This document shows, in pieces, positions 51,277-60,123 of a stretch of 64,000 nucleotides of DNA. Source of the stretch: Planctomonas psychrotolerans (GTDB lineage Bacteria > Actinomycetota > Actinomycetes > Actinomycetales > Microbacteriaceae); NCBI RefSeq assembly GCF_008642235.1, contig NZ_SJEV01000001.1, positions 434,001 to 498,000 of the forward strand, given 5' to 3'. How positions within the stretch are numbered: position 1 is the stretch's first letter; every line of letters begins with the position of its first letter. Under the pieces are notes generated by a model. That model was not told the DNA's origin. It did not search any database and saw nothing but the letters and a program-made list of their open reading frames with translations. The position numbers and the translations under genes were made by a program.

Positions 51277-53820
51277 ATGACGGACAAGACCCCGACGGGC
51301 GCGTCAGCCGCGCCCAAGACGCCTCGCACCCGCAAGCCCAAAGCAGCACCCGAATCGACGCCGGAATCCGTCGTCGACGCTGCTCCCGCCGAAGCGTCGG
51401 CCGCTGCCGCCGCAGAAACGACCCCGCCCGCAGCGCCGAAGGCGCCACGTGCCCGCCGGGCACCGAAGGCAGCGCCCAAGGCGAAGACCGCCGCCCCAGC
51501 ATCCGCCTCGGATGCAGTCGCGCCCGACGCGCCGACGTCAGACGCGCCGACCTCAGACGCGCCGACCTCCACGGTGCCGGCCTCCACGGTGCCGGCGGAC
51601 GGTGCACCGACGAACGGGGCACCGACGGACATCGCCCACGCCCTCCCGCACATCTCCGACGACGTGCTGCAGGCCATCGGCGCGGGCGTTCACACCGGCC
51701 CGCACTCCGTACTCGGTCAGCACCCGCTGGAACTCGACGGAGAGCAGGGAGCCACGGTCGTGCGCGCCCTGCGCCCGCTCGCCAGCGGCGTCGCGGCCGT
51801 CCTCGAGACCGGAGCGCGCGTCGACCTCGAGCACATCGGTCACGGAGTCTGGCAGGGCACCCACCTCGCCGGTCTGCAGGATTACACGATCGAGGCGTCG
51901 TACGTCGACGGACCGTCGTGGAACGCCGACGACCCCTACCGCTACCTCCCGAGCATCGGCGAGCTAGACCTGTACCTCTTCGGCGAGGGTCGCCACGAGC
52001 GACTCTGGGATGTGCTCGGAGCCCACGTGCGCGAGCACTGGGGCGTCAACTCCCCCACCCGCGGCACCGCCTTCGGCGTCTGGGCACCGCACGCCCGCGC
52101 CGTGCGGGTGGTCGGTGACTTCAACGGCTGGGATGGAACGCAGCACGCCATGCGTCGCCTCGACGGCAACGGCGTCTGGGAGTTGTTCCTGCCCGGGCTC
52201 GACTCCGGCGCGTACAAGTTCGACATCCTCACCCAGAACGGCGACTGGATCCGCAAGGCCGACCCGATGGCCCGCTTCACCGAGATTCCGCCGCGTACCG
52301 CGTCGGTGATCGGCGAGTCCGGCTACGAGTGGACCGACGGCGACTGGATGACCGCCCGCGCCGAGCGCGACCCGCACAACTCCCCGATGAGCGTCTACGA
52401 GATGCACGCCGGTTCCTGGCGCCCGGGCCTGAGCTACCGGGAGATCGCCGATCAGCTCGTCCCGTACCTTCAGGAGCTGAACTACACGCACGTGGAGTTC
52501 CTCCCGCTCGCCGAGCACCCCTTCGGCGGATCGTGGGGCTACCAGGTCACCTCGTACTTCGCCCCGACCTCGCGCTTCGGACATCCGGACGACCTCAAGT
52601 ACCTGATCGACCAGCTGCACCGAGCCGGCATCGGCGTGCTGGTGGACTGGGTTCCCGCCCACTTCCCCAAGGACGAGTGGGCGTTGGCCAAGTTCGACGG
52701 CCAGCCGCTGTACGAGCACACCGATCCGCGCCGCGGCGAGCAAATGGACTGGGGAACCCTGGTCTTCGACTTCGGTCACTCGCAGGTGCGCAACTTCCTG
52801 GTGGCGAATGCGCTCTTCTGGCTGGAGGAGTTCCACGTCGACGGTCTCCGCGTCGACGCCGTGGCCTCGATGCTCTACCTCGACTACTCGCGCGAAGAGG
52901 GCCAGTGGCTCCCGAACCACCTGGGTGGTCGCGAGAACCTCGAAGCGATCGGCCTGCTGCAGGAGGTCAACGCCACCGTCTACAAGACGCATCCCGGTGT
53001 GGTCATGATCGCCGAGGAATCCACCAGCTGGCCCGGCGTGACCAGGCCCACCAGTGCGGGCGGTCTCGGCTTCGGCCTGAAGTGGAACATGGGCTGGATG
53101 CACGACAGCCTCATCTACATGCAGACCGACCCGATGTACCGCACGCATCACCACGGCGAGATCACGTTCAGCTTCGTATACGCGAACAGCGAGAACTTCC
53201 TGCTGCCGATCAGCCACGACGAGGTCGTTCACGGTAAGGGATCGCTGTTCGGCAAGATGCCGGGCGACCACTGGCAGAAGCTCGCCAATGTGCGCGCGTA
53301 CCTGTCGTTCCTCTGGGCGCACCCGGGCAAGAACCTGCTCTTCATGGGTCAGGAGTTCGCCCAGCCGTCTGAGTGGAGCGAGGAGCGCGGACTCGACTGG
53401 TGGATCCTCGACCAGCCCGTGCACCGCGGCCTGTTCGACCTCGTCGCGCACCTCAACCGCACGTACGTCGACACTCCGGCACTGTGGGAGCTCGACAACG
53501 ACGGCGCGGGCTTCGAGTGGATCGACGGCGGTGACGCGACCAACAACGTCGTGTCGTTCCTCCGCAAGGACAAGAACGGCGGGACGGTCGCCGTGCTGCA
53601 GAACTTCAGCGGCCGACCGATCGACAACTACCGCGTGGGTCTCCCGGCTGCCGGCACGTGGGACGAGATCGTGAACACCGACGCCAGTGCCTACGGCGGT
53701 TCCGGAGTGGGCAACCTCGGTTCGGTGGAGGCCGTCGCCGGCGAGTACGGGGGTCGCCCCGCATCCGCCGAGCTGACGCTGCCGCCCCTCGCCGGGCTGT
53801 GGCTGCGCCTGCGCGACTGA
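51277..53820 (+). CDS. glgB: 1,4-alpha-glucan branching enzyme with long N-terminal extension
   Basis: This 847-aa GH13 enzyme adds alpha-1,6 branches. Residues 1-120 are an Ala/Pro/Thr-rich low-complexity extension with repeated DAPTS and VPAS units; family members are usually near 720-740 aa. Then follow the N-terminal beta domain (HTGPHSVLGQHPL), the CBM48 (GTAFGVWAPHARAVRVVGDFNGWDG region) and the barrel. Nucleophile D527 is in LRVDAVASMLYLDYSR, E580 in MIAEESTSWPG and D648 in SHDEVVHGKG. AAGGAG lies about 11 bases before the ATG. The gene follows glgE after eight bases, so the two are co-transcribed, coupling chain growth to branching. Confidence 0.94.
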   Translation: MTDKTPTGASAAPKTPRTRKPKAAPESTPESVVDAAPAEASAAAAAETTPPAAPKAPRARRAPKAAPKAKTAAPASASDAVAPDAPTSDAPTSDAPTSTVPASTVPADGAPTNGAPTDIAHALPHISDDVLQAIGAGVHTGPHSVLGQHPLELDGEQGATVVRALRPLASGVAAVLETGARVDLEHIGHGVWQGTHLAGLQDYTIEASYVDGPSWNADDPYRYLPSIGELDLYLFGEGRHERLWDVLGAHVREHWGVNSPTRGTAFGVWAPHARAVRVVGDFNGWDGTQHAMRRLDGNGVWELFLPGLDSGAYKFDILTQNGDWIRKADPMARFTEIPPRTASVIGESGYEWTDGDWMTARAERDPHNSPMSVYEMHAGSWRPGLSYREIADQLVPYLQELNYTHVEFLPLAEHPFGGSWGYQVTSYFAPTSRFGHPDDLKYLIDQLHRAGIGVLVDWVPAHFPKDEWALAKFDGQPLYEHTDPRRGEQMDWGTLVFDFGHSQVRNFLVANALFWLEEFHVDGLRVDAVASMLYLDYSREEGQWLPNHLGGRENLEAIGLLQEVNATVYKTHPGVVMIAEESTSWPGVTRPTSAGGLGFGLKWNMGWMHDSLIYMQTDPMYRTHHHGEITFSFVYANSENFLLPISHDEVVHGKGSLFGKMPGDHWQKLANVRAYLSFLWAHPGKNLLFMGQEFAQPSEWSEERGLDWWILDQPVHRGLFDLVAHLNRTYVDTPALWELDNDGAGFEWIDGGDATNNVVSFLRKDKNGGTVAVLQNFSGRPIDNYRVGLPAAGTWDEIVNTDASAYGGSGVGNLGSVEAVAGEYGGRPASAELTLPPLAGLWLRLRD

Positions 53821-53836
53821 GCCGCGGCTCTCACGG

Positions 53837-53865
53837 AACGGCGCGTCCCTCGGGGGCGCGCCGTT
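53837..53865 (+). terminator. GC-rich hairpin after glgB
   Basis: A 9-bp perfect stem, AACGGCGCG with CGCGCCGTT, encloses an 11-nt loop, 16 bp after the glgB stop. There is no T-run, so it is a probable terminator of the type common in high-GC Actinobacteria. Confidence 0.65.
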
Positions 53866-54105
53866 CGCGTCCGCCGAGCTGCGGTCGCGACGCCGCGACG
53901 CACACGGTCGCTGAGCCTGTCGAAGAGCGATGCCCGCCGCCTGGCGTCCCTCGCCACGGTCGCTGAGCCTGTCGAAGCGACGCAACGGCGGGTCGCCTTC
54001 ACCAATACGGTCGCCGAGCCTGTCGAAGCGACGCAACGTCGCCTCACGTTCCTTCGACAGGCTCAGGGACCGTAGTTCACGCCGGTGCGCATCCTGGCGC
54101 CATCG

Positions 54106-54149
54106 TTTCGGTCCATCGCCCACGAATCAGCAGCGGCGATTGACGGAAA
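54106..54149. repeat. Long imperfect hairpin, second family, copy 2
   Basis: Arm TTTCGGTCCATCGCC pairs with GGCGATTGACGGAAA with two mismatches, around a 14-nt loop (CACGAATCAGCAGC). The arms match those of the copy at 27063 in the shared GTC-AT-CGCC order. Confidence 0.72.
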
Positions 54150-54475
54150 GGTGGGCGCCGAGTGCCGGAACGGCAGCGCCCGACCGAAACGGCAGCGCAA
54201 CCCGGCTCGACGCGCCGTCCCTGTCCGGACGCGCGGGCGATACGGACACGCGCGCACGGAACACCGACCGCGCGAAGCCACAGCACCCGCGCCGTCCCGG
54301 CTGCCCGGCGCGTCGCGTCCCTGTGACGGGCTCAGGGACCGCACGGAACTCCGCTCGCGTGAGTACGGTCGCTGAGCCTGTCGAAGCGACAGAACGTCGC
54401 CTCACGTCCCTTCGACAAGCTCAGGGACCGTGGGGCGCAGGGCGGGCGGGCCGGTGCGGTACGGTCGCGCCGCCG

Positions 54476-54518
54476 TTTCCCTCGATCGCCCGCGTATCAT
54501 CACTGGCGATTGACGAAA
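54476..54518. repeat. Long imperfect hairpin, second family, copy 3
   Basis: Arm TTTCCCTCGATCGCC pairs imperfectly with GGCGATTGACGAAA around the loop CGCGTATCATCACT. Loop and arms align with copy 2 (ACGAATCAGCA versus GCGTATCATCA), so the two are clearly related. Confidence 0.7.
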
Positions 54519-54644
54519 GCGCGGGCGCGTCGGCTCGGGAGGATCGCGCCTGACCGAATCAGCAGCGTCACCCACCGCATTCTCCGCGGCGTCGGCGACG
54601 CAGGCCGCCCCACGTCCCCTCGACGGGGTCAGGAACCGTACGGG

Positions 54645-55634
54645 CTAGTAGAGGAGGGCGGCGAGGCGACGGCGAGCGGCAACCACGCGCTCATCCGTCG
54701 ACCCGACCACCTCGAACAGCTCCACGATGCGCGTGCGCACCGTGTTCTTGCCCGCCGCATCGAGCGTGGCGAACAGGCTGAGGAGACGGTCGAACGCGTC
54801 GTCCACGTGTCCGCCGGAGACGTCCAGATCGGCGACGAGCAGCTGCGCGTCCACGTCGGTGGGATCCGCGGCGGCAGCGGCACGGATGTCGTCGGCACTC
54901 GCGCCGTCGAGCCGCGAGAGCAGGCTGACCTGCGCGAGCCCGGCGACCGCCATGCTGTCGCGAGGATCCTGCGCGATCGCCGTGCGGTACGCCCGAGCGG
55001 CCGCCTCGAAGTCGCCGCGCTCGATGGCGTCGTAGGCCTCGGCGTGCAGCGGGGGCATCGGCTCCTCGACGGGCTCGGCGTCCGCACCTTCCGGCGCACC
55101 GGTCACGACTGCGGTCCCCGAGATGCCGTTCTGCGCAGAGAGCTCGAGCACCTGGTCGAGCACGTCGCGCACCTCGACCTCCGGCAGGGTTCCGGTGAAC
55201 AGCGGCACGGGACGACCACCCACGATCGCGGCGACGGTCGGCACCGCCTGAGCCTGGAATGCCGCCGCCAGCTGCGGGCTGTCGTCGACGTTCACCCGCA
55301 CGAGCAGGAGTCGTCCCGCATAGGCGATCACGATCATCGCGAGCTCGGCGGAGAGCTGCGTGCTCGCGGGAGCACGGTCGGACCACAGCACCACGATGAG
55401 CGGCAGCGTGGAGGAGAGATCGAGAACCTGGCTGAAGTTGGCGTCGGATCCGTCGAGGACGAGGCTCGGCACCTCGATCGCCGCACCGGCACCTCCGACG
55501 CCGCCACCGGCACTACCCGGGCCGGGCGCTCCCCCGGCGGCGGGCGCACCGGCGGACGGCGCCGGGCGGTTCACGAGGGAGGAGAGGTCCACCGCGCCGC
55601 GGAGGTTGGCGATGGACGGGGGAATCGAGCTCAT
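54645..55634 (-). CDS. Thioredoxin-like TPR protein without active-site cysteines (CnoX/YbbN-like)
   Basis: This 329-aa protein combines a thioredoxin fold (about residues 55-170: LPLIVVLWSDRAPAS, LLLVRVNVDDSPQLAAAF, VPTVAAIVGGRPV) with C-terminal TPR-like helices (EAYDAIERGDFEAAARAYRTA onwards). The usual CxxC site is replaced by SDRAPAS, and no cysteine is seen in the protein. CnoX/YbbN proteins hold unfolding proteins for GroEL or DnaK, which fits a holdase without redox function. The N-terminal region is Gly/Ala/Pro-rich and likely disordered. The start ATG overlaps the stop of the upstream membrane protein gene by four bases, so the two are translated together. Confidence 0.83.
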   Translation of the reverse strand: MSSIPPSIANLRGAVDLSSLVNRPAPSAGAPAAGGAPGPGSAGGGVGGAGAAIEVPSLVLDGSDANFSQVLDLSSTLPLIVVLWSDRAPASTQLSAELAMIVIAYAGRLLLVRVNVDDSPQLAAAFQAQAVPTVAAIVGGRPVPLFTGTLPEVEVRDVLDQVLELSAQNGISGTAVVTGAPEGADAEPVEEPMPPLHAEAYDAIERGDFEAAARAYRTAIAQDPRDSMAVAGLAQVSLLSRLDGASADDIRAAAAADPTDVDAQLLVADLDVSGGHVDDAFDRLLSLFATLDAAGKNTVRTRIVELFEVVGSTDERVVAARRRLAALLY

Positions 55635-57463
55635 GGAAGTTCCTTTGCCGAGACGAGTTGCTGATCGAAGCCGAGGAGGGTGATTTCCTCGCCGGAGTTC
55701 ACGGGAGGCACGTAGAAGAGCAGCTGGTCGGTGTAGACGAGTTCCACGCCCTTCGACGTTTCGTTGAGACCGAGCAGAGCCTCGGTCGCGCCGCCATTGA
55801 CCTTGAGAGTGGCACGCGGATCGGCGGGCTTCGTGGTCTCCACCTCGCGGATCGACGTGGCGACGATCGCGCCCGAGTCGATCGTGGCGAGCGCGATGGG
55901 GTCGGTGCCCCCGGGCTCCTTCAGGAACTCGATGCTCCCGGTCGGACCGAGGTCCGCCTTCGCCTTCTCCTGCGCCGCCGGACCGAACAGTTCGCGTACG
56001 GTGTCGCCCTCGACGCGGAACTGGTCGTAGTACTCGCTCGCCTCCCCCGTGCTGAGGATGTCGGCGTAGGCCGTGGCCACGGCATCCGGGCGCATGGCGA
56101 GCAGCTTGACGTCGTTCTCGAGGCGGGTGGCTCCGATGCCGGCCGGTGCGACCTCGGGCAACGGCTCCGTCGTCACGATGCGCATGGTGTACTGCGCGGT
56201 GTAGTTCTCCCTGGGCGTCTGCTGCACCAGGAACAGGGCGAGCGTGGGCGCCGCCTCGTCGTCGGGGTTCTGCACGATCGTGTAGATCGTGCGCGGCCAG
56301 GTGTCGGTGGCCTGCGGCAGGGCGAGGATGATGTTGTCGCCCGGGATGGCGGCGGGGACGGGCTCATCGGTCTTCTTGGCGCGGATCTGATAGTTCGCCA
56401 GGCGCTGCTCGAGGGCGGGACCGGAGAACCGGGTGCGCAGCAGCTCCTCGTCCATCGCCGAATCGGCCTGCGCCGCAGTCTCGGCGATGTCGGCGACGAT
56501 GGCCTCGAGCTGGGTCTCCGCTACAGCGGGAGGAGCGGCATCCTCGTTCTCGATGGCCGCCTCGAGGGTCGACTCCGGAGTCGCCGAGGGCGAGGGGGCG
56601 CTGGCACCGCCGAGGAACTCGGGCCACGCCTCGGCCGTACAGCCGGTGAGCATCAGGCCCGGGACCAGCAGCACGGGCACCGTGACCGCCATGCGGTTAC
56701 GTCGTCCGCCAGACCGTCGTCCGCCGGACTCGATTCCACGGCCCCTGGTGCGGCGGGCGCCGACCGGGGACGCCGTGCCGGACGTGCGGCGCGGACCGCG
56801 GGTCTTCCGCATGTGGGAGAGCGCTGCGAGGTAGAGGGCCACGCCCACGGCGGCGAGGATGCTGCCGCCCACGATGAGCGGTCCCACCCATGGCGTCGTC
56901 GCCTGCACCGGCCACGTGATCGAGATCTCGTTCGGCGCGGCCTCGGTGCCGTCGGATGCCACGAGCACGGACACGTTCTCCGGGAGACGCGTATTCATGC
57001 TGAGCGTCTCCTGCGCCGCGGTCTCGGACAGCCACAGGTCGGATCCCGACGGGTCGGGGGCACGCTGCGGCTCTTCCCCGCCGTCGCCCTCGGCGGGAGC
57101 AGGCGTGGGGGTTGCCGCCGGCTGGTCGCCGGAACCGCTGACGAGCGTGCTTTCGAGTTCGCCGGTCTCCCGGGAGAACGTCACGCGGGCGTACTCCTCG
57201 TCGCCGAGCCACGCGGTGACGTCTCCGGTGCGTCCGTACGCCACGAAGACGGTGCCCGGACCGCTCACCTCCAGGCTCTGGAGGCCCGGGTTGCTGTTGA
57301 GGACCTTCCCGTCGATCATCGCGAATCGAGGTTCGCCCTCGATGGTGGTGTTGGCCTCGAGACGGTCGGGTGGCGCCCAGATCGTGTTCTGAGCGATGCC
57401 CAGACCGATCATGAGGGCCGCGACCACAAAGGCAACGATCGCGAAAACGAATCGCACGGGCAT
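55631..57463 (-). CDS. Membrane protein of unknown function with internal lipobox-like segment
   Basis: This protein of about 610 aa is unfamiliar to me by name. Residues 1-25 (RFVFAIVAFVVAALMIGLGI) are a signal anchor, followed by an extracytoplasmic region with beta-rich sequence, a second helix (GPLIVGGSILAAVGVALYLAAL), and a basic linker. A third hydrophobic stretch ends VPGLMLTGC, which looks like a lipobox in the middle of the chain. The C-terminal 300 residues are soluble. The ATG at 57463 has GAGGAG only one base away, so GTG 57457 (AGGAG at seven bases) is the likelier start. It overlaps the thioredoxin-like gene by four bases. Confidence 0.78.
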   Translation of the reverse strand: MPVRFVFAIVAFVVAALMIGLGIAQNTIWAPPDRLEANTTIEGEPRFAMIDGKVLNSNPGLQSLEVSGPGTVFVAYGRTGDVTAWLGDEEYARVTFSRETGELESTLVSGSGDQPAATPTPAPAEGDGGEEPQRAPDPSGSDLWLSETAAQETLSMNTRLPENVSVLVASDGTEAAPNEISITWPVQATTPWVGPLIVGGSILAAVGVALYLAALSHMRKTRGPRRTSGTASPVGARRTRGRGIESGGRRSGGRRNRMAVTVPVLLVPGLMLTGCTAEAWPEFLGGASAPSPSATPESTLEAAIENEDAAPPAVAETQLEAIVADIAETAAQADSAMDEELLRTRFSGPALEQRLANYQIRAKKTDEPVPAAIPGDNIILALPQATDTWPRTIYTIVQNPDDEAAPTLALFLVQQTPRENYTAQYTMRIVTTEPLPEVAPAGIGATRLENDVKLLAMRPDAVATAYADILSTGEASEYYDQFRVEGDTVRELFGPAAQEKAKADLGPTGSIEFLKEPGGTDPIALATIDSGAIVATSIREVETTKPADPRATLKVNGGATEALLGLNETSKGVELVYTDQLLFYVPPVNSGEEITLLGFDQQLVSAKELP

Positions 57464-57766
57464 TCTCCTCTCGTGCTGTCCTCGGGCGGCGTGGAACGGA
57501 ACGCCGAATGCCGAGCGACGGCTGGCACCCGTTCCGGTGTCGGGTGCACCGATTCGAGGCCGCGGTTTCGGCCCGGATGACAACAAACAAAGACATTAGA
57601 AGATAGCGGAATGGCCTGAGCGGCGCATAACCCGTTCTCTCAGGGAGTAACCGAAATGCCGCCCGGACTGGGGGGATGGAACGATGGGGCACCTCGACGG
57701 GGGCGCGGTACAGTTCAGGAATACCTCGACCGGAAGCTGATCGAGGGAATGACCGGGGGGTTGATC

Positions 57767-58927
57767 GTGGCAGTAGAGGAAGCGCAATTCACGCCCGCGA
57801 TGCGGGGCTACAACCGTGACGAGGTGGATCGAGCGCTGCAGGACCTGCGCCACGACCTCGCGGCCTCGCAGGCGCGGAACGCCGAGCAGACGGAGGAGAT
57901 CTCGCGCCTGAGCGCCCGGCTCGATCACCCCGCCGTCCATACCAGCGGAACCCCCCGCCCCACCTTCGCGGGTCTCGGACCGAAGCTCGAAGCCACCCTT
58001 GTACTGGCCGAGGAACAGTCGAATCGTCTCATCGCGCAGGCCGACATCGATGCCGAGCGGCTCCGTACCGGAGCTCAGACCGAGGTCGACGCCCTGCGGA
58101 GTTCCGCGATCGCCGATGCCAAGCGCCTGCTGTCGGATGCTCGGGAGCGCGCCGGCTCGATCGTCGCCGCCGCGAAGACCGACGCTGAGGATCTCCTCGC
58201 TCTCGCCTCCACCGAGGCTGCGGCGATCTCCGCCGACGCAACCCGGGACGCCGACGCCGCCCGAGGAGCACTCGCCGCGGAGATCACCGAGCTGCGCAGC
58301 ACCGCCGAGCGTGAAGTCGCCGCCGCCCGCGCCGAAGCGGATCGTGACATCGCCGAGCGGCGGCGTGCCGCCGAGGACGCGGTGAGCCGGGCACAGCGGG
58401 ACGCCGACGCGCTCGCCCGCGACACCGAACTCGCGCGTGCCGCACTCGCCGCCGAAGCTGCCACAACGCGAGCCGAGGTGACGGCCGAAGCGGAGCGCGC
58501 TCGCAACGAGCTCACCGTCGAACTGGCGGGCCGTCGGAACGACGCCGAGCGCGAGCACCTGGCGGCACATCGCACAGCGACCGCATCGACGGCCGCCGCG
58601 ATCGAGGAGGCACGGACCGAACTGGCTGCGGTGACGGCACGGGTGGTCGAGCGCCGAGCCGAACTCGACGCGATCGAACTGTCCGTGCGCGCCGAAGCCC
58701 GGTCGCTCCGCGACGCGGCGAATGACAGTGCGGCGGACATCGTCCGTGACGCACACGAACGGGCGGATGGCATCGTCGCGACGGCGGAGGAGCGCACGCG
58801 CGCACTGATATCCGACGCGGAGGACCGGCTGGCGAGGATTAGGATCGAGCGAGAAGAGGTCGCCGACTACTTCGAGAACCTCCGGGGAATGCTTCTGCAG
58901 GCCGAGAAGGTGAACGCTCCCGGCTAG
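57767..58927 (+). CDS. DivIVA-like coiled-coil protein
   Basis: This protein of about 386 aa has a DivIVA-type N-terminus, FTPAMRGYNRDEVDRALQDL, and then an almost unbroken coiled coil rich in Ala, Glu, Arg and Asp from about residue 100 to the end, including repeated AEADRDIAERR-like heptads. DivIVA relatives mark curved or polar membranes and organise cell-wall growth in Actinobacteria. Wag31 is shorter, so this is a longer paralogue or scaffold. GTG 57767 follows GGGGGG by six bases and is the preferred start; ATG 57749 would add six residues. It diverges from the membrane protein gene and is followed by the AI-2E transporter gene. Confidence 0.82.
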   Translation: MAVEEAQFTPAMRGYNRDEVDRALQDLRHDLAASQARNAEQTEEISRLSARLDHPAVHTSGTPRPTFAGLGPKLEATLVLAEEQSNRLIAQADIDAERLRTGAQTEVDALRSSAIADAKRLLSDARERAGSIVAAAKTDAEDLLALASTEAAAISADATRDADAARGALAAEITELRSTAEREVAAARAEADRDIAERRRAAEDAVSRAQRDADALARDTELARAALAAEAATTRAEVTAEAERARNELTVELAGRRNDAEREHLAAHRTATASTAAAIEEARTELAAVTARVVERRAELDAIELSVRAEARSLRDAANDSAADIVRDAHERADGIVATAEERTRALISDAEDRLARIRIEREEVADYFENLRGMLLQAEKVNAPG

Positions 58928-58970
58928 CGCGTCCTCGTGACCGCGCCGCCCGCCCGCAGAGGAACGCAGT

Positions 58971-60029
58971 ATGAAGATCCAGAACCCGTTCCGACTGGGC
59001 CTGCTGGCCGGTCTCGGCGTGCTCGTCGCGCTGCTGCTGGGCGGTGCGGTGGCGTCGCTCACGTCCATCATCACCTACGTGGGCGCGGCGCTGTTCCTCT
59101 CGCTCGGCCTCGACCCGCTCGTCACCTACCTGGAGAAGCGCGGGCTCCCCCGCTGGGCGGCACTGCTCACCACGCTCGTGGTGGTGATCGGCGCATTCGT
59201 GGGGGTCGTCTTCGCCGTGGTACCCACCATCGTGGCCCAAGCGTCGCGGTTGATCGCGCAGATCACCGACTACCTGCAGAGCGTGAGTTTCGGACAGTTC
59301 GTGGCCAACGTGCAGACGCTGGTTCCCGTCGACGTCTTCGACGTGCAGGTCGCGGTGGATGACGGCATCGCGTTCATCACCGATCCCGGCAACATCACGG
59401 CCATCACGGGTGGCGTGCTGCAGGCGGCGGTGGCGATCGGCAACGGCATCTTCGGCGCGATCATCGTGCTCATCCTCACGCTGTACTTCACCTCGTCGCT
59501 GAACAGTCTGAAGCGCGGGCTGTACCAGCTCGTTCCCGCGTCGAAGCGCGCGAAGTTCGCCGACCTCACCGAGCAGATCAGCCAGTCGGTCGGTCGCTTC
59601 GTGGTGGGTCAGGTCACCCTCGCCCTGTGCAACGGCATCCTGAGCTTCATCTACCTCTCGATCATCGGCGCAGAACTGCCGGCCGTCTTCGCGTTCATCG
59701 CCTTCCTGTTCTCGCTCGTGCCGCTGGTCGGAACGATCTCGGGGTCGGTCATCATCGTGCTCGCTCAGGTGCTGCTGCTGCCCGACTCCCAGGCCACCTG
59801 GTTCGCCGCCGGGATCTACTACCTGATCTACATGCAGGTGGAGGCCTACCTGCTGAGCCCCAACATCATGAACCGCGCGGTGAAGATCCCGGGCGCCGTG
59901 GTCGTCATCGCCGCTCTCGTGGGCGGCACCCTGCTCGGCGTGCTCGGCGCACTGATCGCGATTCCGGTGGCCGCGTCGATCCTGCTGATCATCAAGCAGG
60001 TCGTCATCCCCCGCCAGAACGAGCTCTGA
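58971..60029 (+). CDS. AI-2E (UPF0118) family transporter
   Basis: This 352-aa polytopic protein has about eight membrane helices with the family layout: two N-terminal helices (LGLLAGLGVLVALLLGGAV, IITYVGAALFLSLGLDPL), a soluble loop, and the C-terminal block SVGRFVVGQVTLALCNGIL, then FALVPLVGTISG-like FLFSLVPLVGTISGSV. It ends in LGVLGALIAIPVAASI. Known members export AI-2 or act as Na+/H+ antiporters, but most are uncharacterised. The start ATG is 43 bp after the DivIVA-like gene. Confidence 0.88.
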   Translation: MKIQNPFRLGLLAGLGVLVALLLGGAVASLTSIITYVGAALFLSLGLDPLVTYLEKRGLPRWAALLTTLVVVIGAFVGVVFAVVPTIVAQASRLIAQITDYLQSVSFGQFVANVQTLVPVDVFDVQVAVDDGIAFITDPGNITAITGGVLQAAVAIGNGIFGAIIVLILTLYFTSSLNSLKRGLYQLVPASKRAKFADLTEQISQSVGRFVVGQVTLALCNGILSFIYLSIIGAELPAVFAFIAFLFSLVPLVGTISGSVIIVLAQVLLLPDSQATWFAAGIYYLIYMQVEAYLLSPNIMNRAVKIPGAVVVIAALVGGTLLGVLGALIAIPVAASILLIIKQVVIPRQNEL

Positions 60030-60123
60030 CCGGGATACCGGACGGCGATCGACCGGTACTGCCGCGTCGACCGGATTCCTTCCGTCGACCGGGCGGGCCA
60101 CCGGGCGTCGAGCGGGCGGATCC

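Larger units (their letters stand above)
53907..54636. repeat. Repeat cluster E: two-subtype hairpins between convergent genes
   Basis: At least eight family 1 hairpins occur, at 53907, 53959, 54010, 54048, 54317, 54368, 54406 and 54614. Those reading TGAGCC have GTCGCT/AGCGAC-type arms (53907 has an extra base); those reading TTCGAC or GTGACGGGCTCA have GTCCCT/AGGGAC-type arms. Two long hairpins of the second family lie at 54106 and 54476. The remainder of 53866-54644 is GC-rich with no credible gene, although several arginine-rich frames run through it. Confidence 0.88.

Noticed and set aside
53866-54644. Arg-rich open frames in the gap between glgB and the thioredoxin-like gene
   Set aside because: They run through the repeats, have no Shine-Dalgarno sequence and no family resemblance; the region is better explained by cluster E.
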